Below are positions 57,961 to 64,000 of a DNA stretch of 64,000 bases, one piece after another. The stretch covers positions 62,001 through 126,000 of the forward strand of contig RPFO01001275.1 of the NCBI GenBank assembly GCA_009746045.1. Direction: 5' to 3'. The first letter of the stretch is position 1. The number at the start of each line of letters is the position of its first letter. The notes beneath the pieces are model-generated. The model did not search any database and was not told the origin of the DNA. It saw only the letters and a program-made list of their open reading frames with translations. Origin of the DNA: Mesostigma viride (Eukaryota > Streptophyta > Mesostigmatophyceae > Mesostigmatales > Mesostigmataceae). The position numbers and the translations under genes were made by a program.

Positions 57961-59756
57961 GCAGGGCCACCGCCACCCTTTTCGCGATCCAAACCAGGCT
58001 CGAACCCCTTACATAATGTCCATGTTCCCAAGAAAAGTCCTTATTTTAGGACCAGTTTGAATTAAAAAATATATGTGCAAACATCAAATTTTGACCCTGG
58101 CATTTTTACCACTGACAGATAACACACTTTTTGAATTTTGGACAAAAACCTGGGTTCAAATAATTACATTTAGTGCCTGAATGGACCCTGGCCCATGGCA
58201 GGCCTCAAACCGCGAATTTGGTCAAAATGAGAATTTAGGACCAATAGGACCAATTAGTGTCAACGCATGACCATGCTATCCACACGGTCCCTTGAGCATC
58301 TTACAAGCGCTAGGGGACCCTACGAGGCCTTGGGATGGCGGGGCAGCGTATAACAAGGCCATACCCTGCTGTGGCTGCCTCTATATATACGCGTGCTTAA
58401 CGGTGTCACAGATGGTGCAGGTAATGCAATATACGGTTGCATGGTTGCTGAGGTTGCCCGGCTTGAACATGGCCCAACCCTTGCGGTAAACTTTCTCTAA
58501 GCATATGCCAAACCTTCTTTGACATCACGGACATGCTGGCCACCACCCAGCGATGAAAAAACATTGCATTTGCATTGCAACTAACACATGAATGCAGCCA
58601 AATCAAGTTACAGAACAACGTTGTGCTAACATGCAACGCTTTGTGAGCGAATTCAGGGTGCATGTAACACGTAAACCATACTGTATATACTGTCTGAGAA
58701 CACCCTGAACGACTGCAGGCCATAGGACCATGGTTTATAACTAACACATGAGTAAAACTGCTCTTACGCATGTGTGTTTTAGCTGCAGCGGACGACGAAG
58801 ATAGAGACGTAAAAAATTGTATGACGTAAACCAACTATGTGTGACAGTTATGTGCACAGAGAGCGTCCCCTCTTTTTAGGCATAGCTTACTGACTCAAAA
58901 CACCACGACAGCGTTGCCAGTTACACTCATGATCTAGGGCACCCCGGCACGTACCTGCTACTTACGTCGCCTCATTCCAGATGGTTGCAAAAAAGTCGCT
59001 GAAATCCGCAGCGAGGTCAGCTTTCCGAGAGCTGAGCGCACCAAAGCTGGCCAACCGGTTCGAAAATGATATAAACCACGCTTGTGCTGCGTTCTAGGTC
59101 CAAGAAATACCGAAAGTGAAGACCTATAAGGTGCGCTCGCTGCCCAGCCTGAACGTCCCTAAAACATGGTCGACAATGGAAATCGGGCAAGAATATCACG
59201 GCCCAGGCGCTCCCATGTCAAATACTCCTTTTATAAACTCCAGACTATAATCAAAATCGTCCACAAAAATTTCCTGGCTTGATTCGCACCACCATTGCTA
59301 ATACACTAACATGTTTGTGCCAAAATCGACCCTCCGCGAGCAGGCGATCTGCGACCCATTTGTGTTGTGCCGCTGTGCTACAGCGCTACACATAAAAACT
59401 TGCGCAGAAAATTTCACAGCCTTTAAGCATAACTAAAGACCTTTCGTTTTTGCTACTGGGCGCTCGAAATGATAAACGCACGTGAAAACGCCGGCCACGA
59501 TTGTCAGGTCGCCATATCCACCTCAGATCATTCCCGCACCCACTTTTTCGCTCCAAAATCGGTTATATTTTTGGTCGAGGTACCTACTTTCCCGCCATTA
59601 TACCCGGTACCCGGGTACGGAATCCGGGTACCATGTGCCGGTACCACGGGTCGGGTACATCATGCCGGGTACGGTCCACATGGGGTACGGTCCATATAGT
59701 GACCCCCCCCCCCGGTACCTCGGTTATAGTAAATTGGTCCTAAATTTAGGACAAAG
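57961..59756. other. unassigned region, possible TIR element 58036-59752
   Basis: 58036-58057 (GTCCTTATTTTAGGACCAG) and, inverted, 59731-59752 (GTCCTAAATTTAGGACCAA) agree at 19 of 22 positions, suggesting a 1.7-kb element. Between them no ORF is convincing; a 142-codon minus frame (58406-58834) has no recognisable domain. Near 59580-59720 GGTACC and GTACCC words are dense. Confidence 0.3.
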
Positions 59757-59759
59757 TCC

Positions 59760-59968
59760 TAAATTAAGGACCGTGGGAGGCTTAACAATAAGAGCGGTAA
59801 AGCGCGCACGTGCCTGGTGCATGGTCGATCAACATGCACCACGACAATAATGAACAGATATATGGCCGGGGACAGGACACAACCTTGCCACACCCCGTTG
59901 TGAAGGGGGAATGGTGGCAGGCCCGGGCGGTGCCGGCCTAAGTTCCGCAATCCGCAGTCCGCGTGCAC
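59760..59968 (-). pseudogene. LINE ORF2 RT motif B fragment
   Basis: The minus-strand frame contains NGVWQGCVLSPAIYLFII, corresponding to RT motif B (G-x-RQGC-x-LSP). Neighbouring motifs are absent or frameshifted. It may belong to the same element as 57231-57650, separated by the insert between them. Confidence 0.55.
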
Positions 59969-60008
59969 TCCTGCCTGTGAACCCTCATACTGATTAACTA
60001 ATCAATTA

Positions 60009-60186
60009 GGAATATTAGGAACATGACTCCGTTGGGAGTACATGTAGCACATATCCCTGAGAACGGGCATATGAAGTGAGACAACTATATATGGCCTTTA
60101 ATACATTCTGGGCTACTTCCTGCAAGGGTAGGGTGTAAACTAGTACACCTGCTCTGGGTGCACCAAGGGCACCTGCACCACAATGC
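60009..60186 (-). mobile_element. family B LINE 3' end, right of ORF2 relic
   Basis: Hairpin 60021-60045 (ACATG-ACTCC, loop GTTG, GGAGT-A-CATGT) and UTR up to a hAT insertion at 60187. The UTR continues at 61961-62270. Confidence 0.7.
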
Positions 60187-61960
<1,774 letters not shown>

Positions 61961-62288
61961 CACCAATGTGCTGTCTCAGAGCTCAATGCTCGCTTGGCTC
62001 GGCATGGGGTGGAAGATCATCATGGCTAGACAACGGCTAGAGCGTGGCATCTCAGCAGAGAGCAGCTCTCTGCGTGGGCACAGCATAGCTAAATGAATCT
62101 AGGCATCATCTGGTGTGTGGCACATTATAGGCACACATGTACATGGTTATAATAATGCTAAGGCATCAGCTGGGAGGGAGCCCATATATGTACTAGGCGT
62201 ACATGTACATGGCAAGGCCACGGCTTGTATTCTACACTACTAGTACTGCTGTATTCCCCTAAGCTGCATGGGCTGTCCGCGTTGGCAA
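61961..62288 (-). mobile_element. family B LINE 3' UTR, resumed
   Basis: Continuation of 60009-60186 after hAT copy 2. Includes the GCAGAGAGCAGCTCTCTGC motif and an uninterrupted CACATGTACATGGTTATAAT site, the empty counterpart of the insertion at 27065. Confidence 0.65.
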
Positions 62289-62466
62289 ATTAATACGTGT
62301 ACGGGGTACAATACGCGGACCTAAAATACGCGTATTATACGTGGGGGGTGTAAAATACGGGGCGGTATAATACGCGACAGTTTTTGTGGTCCAATTGTCA
62401 GTCACCCAATTAGCACGCTCTTTGATGATGGTCATGCAGTTATTGCAACTGAAATTTGGTGTATAT
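62289..62466. repeat. hAT-family sequence, left half
   Basis: Matches 40510-40690 to GGTGTATAT, where RLE retrotransposon copies d, e and f are inserted. It resumes at 63470. Confidence 0.6.
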
Positions 62467-62468
62467 AT

Positions 62469-62685
62469 GACTCGGGCCATTGCTGACATCATGCTCCGCC
62501 GTACGCGGGCTGATTTTGCGGTGCAGCAGGGCTATTAGGTTCCTCCCGTTAGGCGTTTCCATTGGTCTTATCGTAGTATAGAGCTTTGACATGGCTCTGT
62601 ATATAGGTTTATAGCTGGGCGTTTGCTTTGGTTTGAGTGATTTCACTCTGCTGTAAGTAATTATATTTTTAATATATATATTTTA
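62469..62685 (+). mobile_element. RLE retrotransposon 3' end, copy d
   Basis: Plus orientation, about 215 bp: the last codons (RRTRADFAVQQGY, stop at about 62538), the 3' UTR and the TAATATATAT end. Abuts copy e tail to tail. Confidence 0.85.
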
Positions 62686-63258
62686 AAAATATAATTACTT
62701 ACAGCAGAGTGAAATCACTCAAACCAAAGCAAACGCCCAGCTATAAACCTATATACAGAGCCATGTCAAAGCTCTATACTACGATAAGACCAATGGAAAC
62801 GCCTAACAGGAGGAACCTAATAGCCCTGCTGCACCGCAAAATCAGCCCGCGTACGGCGGAGCATGATGTCAGCCATGGCCCGAGTCAGCGCCACCGACAA
62901 GCGCTGACGCCAATATGACGTCCAGGTCCGCGCCGACCATGGGGCCCGCTGGCCCTCCAGGTCCAGCCGGTCCTCCCGGAGCCGGCAACACTCCTTGAAG
63001 AAGGCGGAGGTCAGGGGCCCCATGGCCCCAAACTCCTCCAGGACAAAGGGCACCACACGATGGTGCCCGACGTCGCCGTAGGCCAGGAGCTTGGCCCGCT
63101 CCGCCCGGTCCGCCGTGTAACCTGCCGTGAGGGAGGCCCCAGCCACGTGGCTAAGAGCCAAGGGCCGCGCCACCGAAACGTCAATAAGCAGATGCCGGCC
63201 ACCCCCCTCAAAGTCCAGCACCACGATGTCAGGCCGGTGGTTGGGGGAATAGAAGGGA
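62686..63258 (-). mobile_element. RLE retrotransposon 3' end, copy e
   Basis: Minus orientation. ORF end 62817-63224 includes LLIDVSVARPL and the C-terminal tail; truncated within the endonuclease motif at a TAATATATATG junction. Confidence 0.85.
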
Positions 63259-63279
63259 ATAATATATATGGGAGAATAA

Positions 63280-63455
63280 TATATATTAAAAATATAATTA
63301 CTTACAGCAGAGTGAAATCACTCAAACCAAAGCAAACGCCCAGCTATAAACCTATATACAGAGCCATGTCAAAGCTCTATACTACGATAAGACCAATGGA
63401 AACGCCTAACGGGAGGAACCTAATAGCCCTGCTGCACCGCAAAATCAGCCATATA
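63280..63455 (-). mobile_element. RLE retrotransposon 3' end, copy f
   Basis: Minus orientation, only the 3' UTR and about 30 bp of coding end. The 5' junction runs into an (AT)n stretch, then the interrupted hAT-family sequence resumes. Confidence 0.85.
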
Positions 63456-63469
63456 TATATATAGAATAA

Positions 63470-63660
63470 TATATATATGCTTACTTATTAACATCATCCA
63501 TTTGTGCCCTGCAATCCTATCTGATTATGATTTGTTAAATTCAGGGGGGAGCAGGCTGCAACGGGATTCAATTGTAAGGAAAGCCATCCACTATATAATG
63601 CATGAGAGGATATTAGACACAATTAAGGACCATGCTCTCAAGGATCCCACAACAAGCTCC
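63470..63660. repeat. hAT-family sequence, right half
   Basis: Matches 40692-40855. Together with 62289-62466 it defines the pre-insertion site GGTGTATAT/ATGCTTA. Confidence 0.6.
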
Positions 63661-64000
63661 ATACACATACACACATGTGCACACAGTTTGTCTCCTTGAC
63701 ATGTGCACACACATTCATCATGCATTGACAAAATGCACAACAGCACCCCGGCCGCCATGCATGGAGATCAACTCCACGTTGGCCCTGGGCATGCAATTAT
63801 TTAAGCCAGCATGACCATGCTTTCTTAACGGCAGCGCATGCAGCCCTTGTTCTCACTACCGTAGTGGTCAAAATCACTTTGCGTCTAACTACTCCCCAAT
63901 CCCATTTACATTTGGTGGATCCCACTACACCAAAATGGTTTTTTATGAAATTGTGGATTTTGCTTGTGTTGTGGCTTATTATCATTTGGGAACATACAAC
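63660..64000. other. unassigned sequence
   Basis: Contains one 13-bp micro-insertion with 13-bp flanking repeats (63673-63711). No gene seen to the window end. Confidence 0.4.

Noticed and set aside
58406-58834. 142-codon minus-strand ORF
   Set aside because: No recognisable domain, no splice or repeat support, and it lies inside a possible TIR element.

Overview
The window is nuclear DNA from a repeat-rich eukaryote, probably an alga or another protist. The evidence is spliced GT-AG introns (one GC-AG), a full-size PDR/ABCG transporter, a URM1 gene, non-LTR retrotransposons and plant-type BED/DUF659 hAT transposons. I cannot name the species. I see no rRNA, no intact tRNA, no CRISPR array and no bacterial operon. 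Only two host genes are well supported. Most of the remaining sequence is mobile elements inserted into each other, plus tandem repeats.

Layout. 1-6558 is a large inverted duplication carrying a 21-bp satellite, a 26-bp satellite and a 70-bp-class satellite, with a LINE 3' fragment inserted in the left arm. 7698-24010 is a 17-exon PDR-type ABC transporter (about 1337 aa). I assembled it by splice sites and frame, and it stays in frame from ATG to stop. Intron 11 holds a very uniform 33-bp minisatellite. 24404-28610 has LINE 3' ends, nested direct repeats that include a duplicated ubiquitin-like first exon, and an unclassified Cys-motif element. 28611-32308 has two ORF1-only LINE copies. 32308-38410 is a head-to-tail array of three RLE-type retrotransposon copies inserted in the second of them. 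38411-40085 is an inverted pair of LINE ends. 40186-48180 holds GC-rich 7-bp arrays, a BED/DUF659 hAT fragment and foldback elements. 48634-51278 is the complete four-exon URM1 gene. 52250-63660 is nested LINE, hAT and RLE-retrotransposon sequence, including a 407-bp perfect TTG microsatellite.

How the parts fit. The LINE copies with ORF1 (L1 ORF1p C-terminal-like) have no full ORF2 here. They share a 3' hairpin whose stem covaries between copies, followed by a TTAA-type tail. Separate fragments of a YADD-type ORF2 suggest an autonomous partner elsewhere. The RLE retrotransposon is a second system with its own 3' end and a preference for GGAATATATAT or (TA)n sites. hAT copies, a Cys-motif element and a tRNA-like insert all sit inside LINE 3' UTRs.

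Most notable: (1) the covarying 3' hairpin; (2) the ABC transporter, whose usually competent ATP site is the degenerate one; (3) micro-insertions of 13-29 bp that share one terminus and are flanked by 13-bp duplications; (4) the duplicated ubiquitin-like exon.
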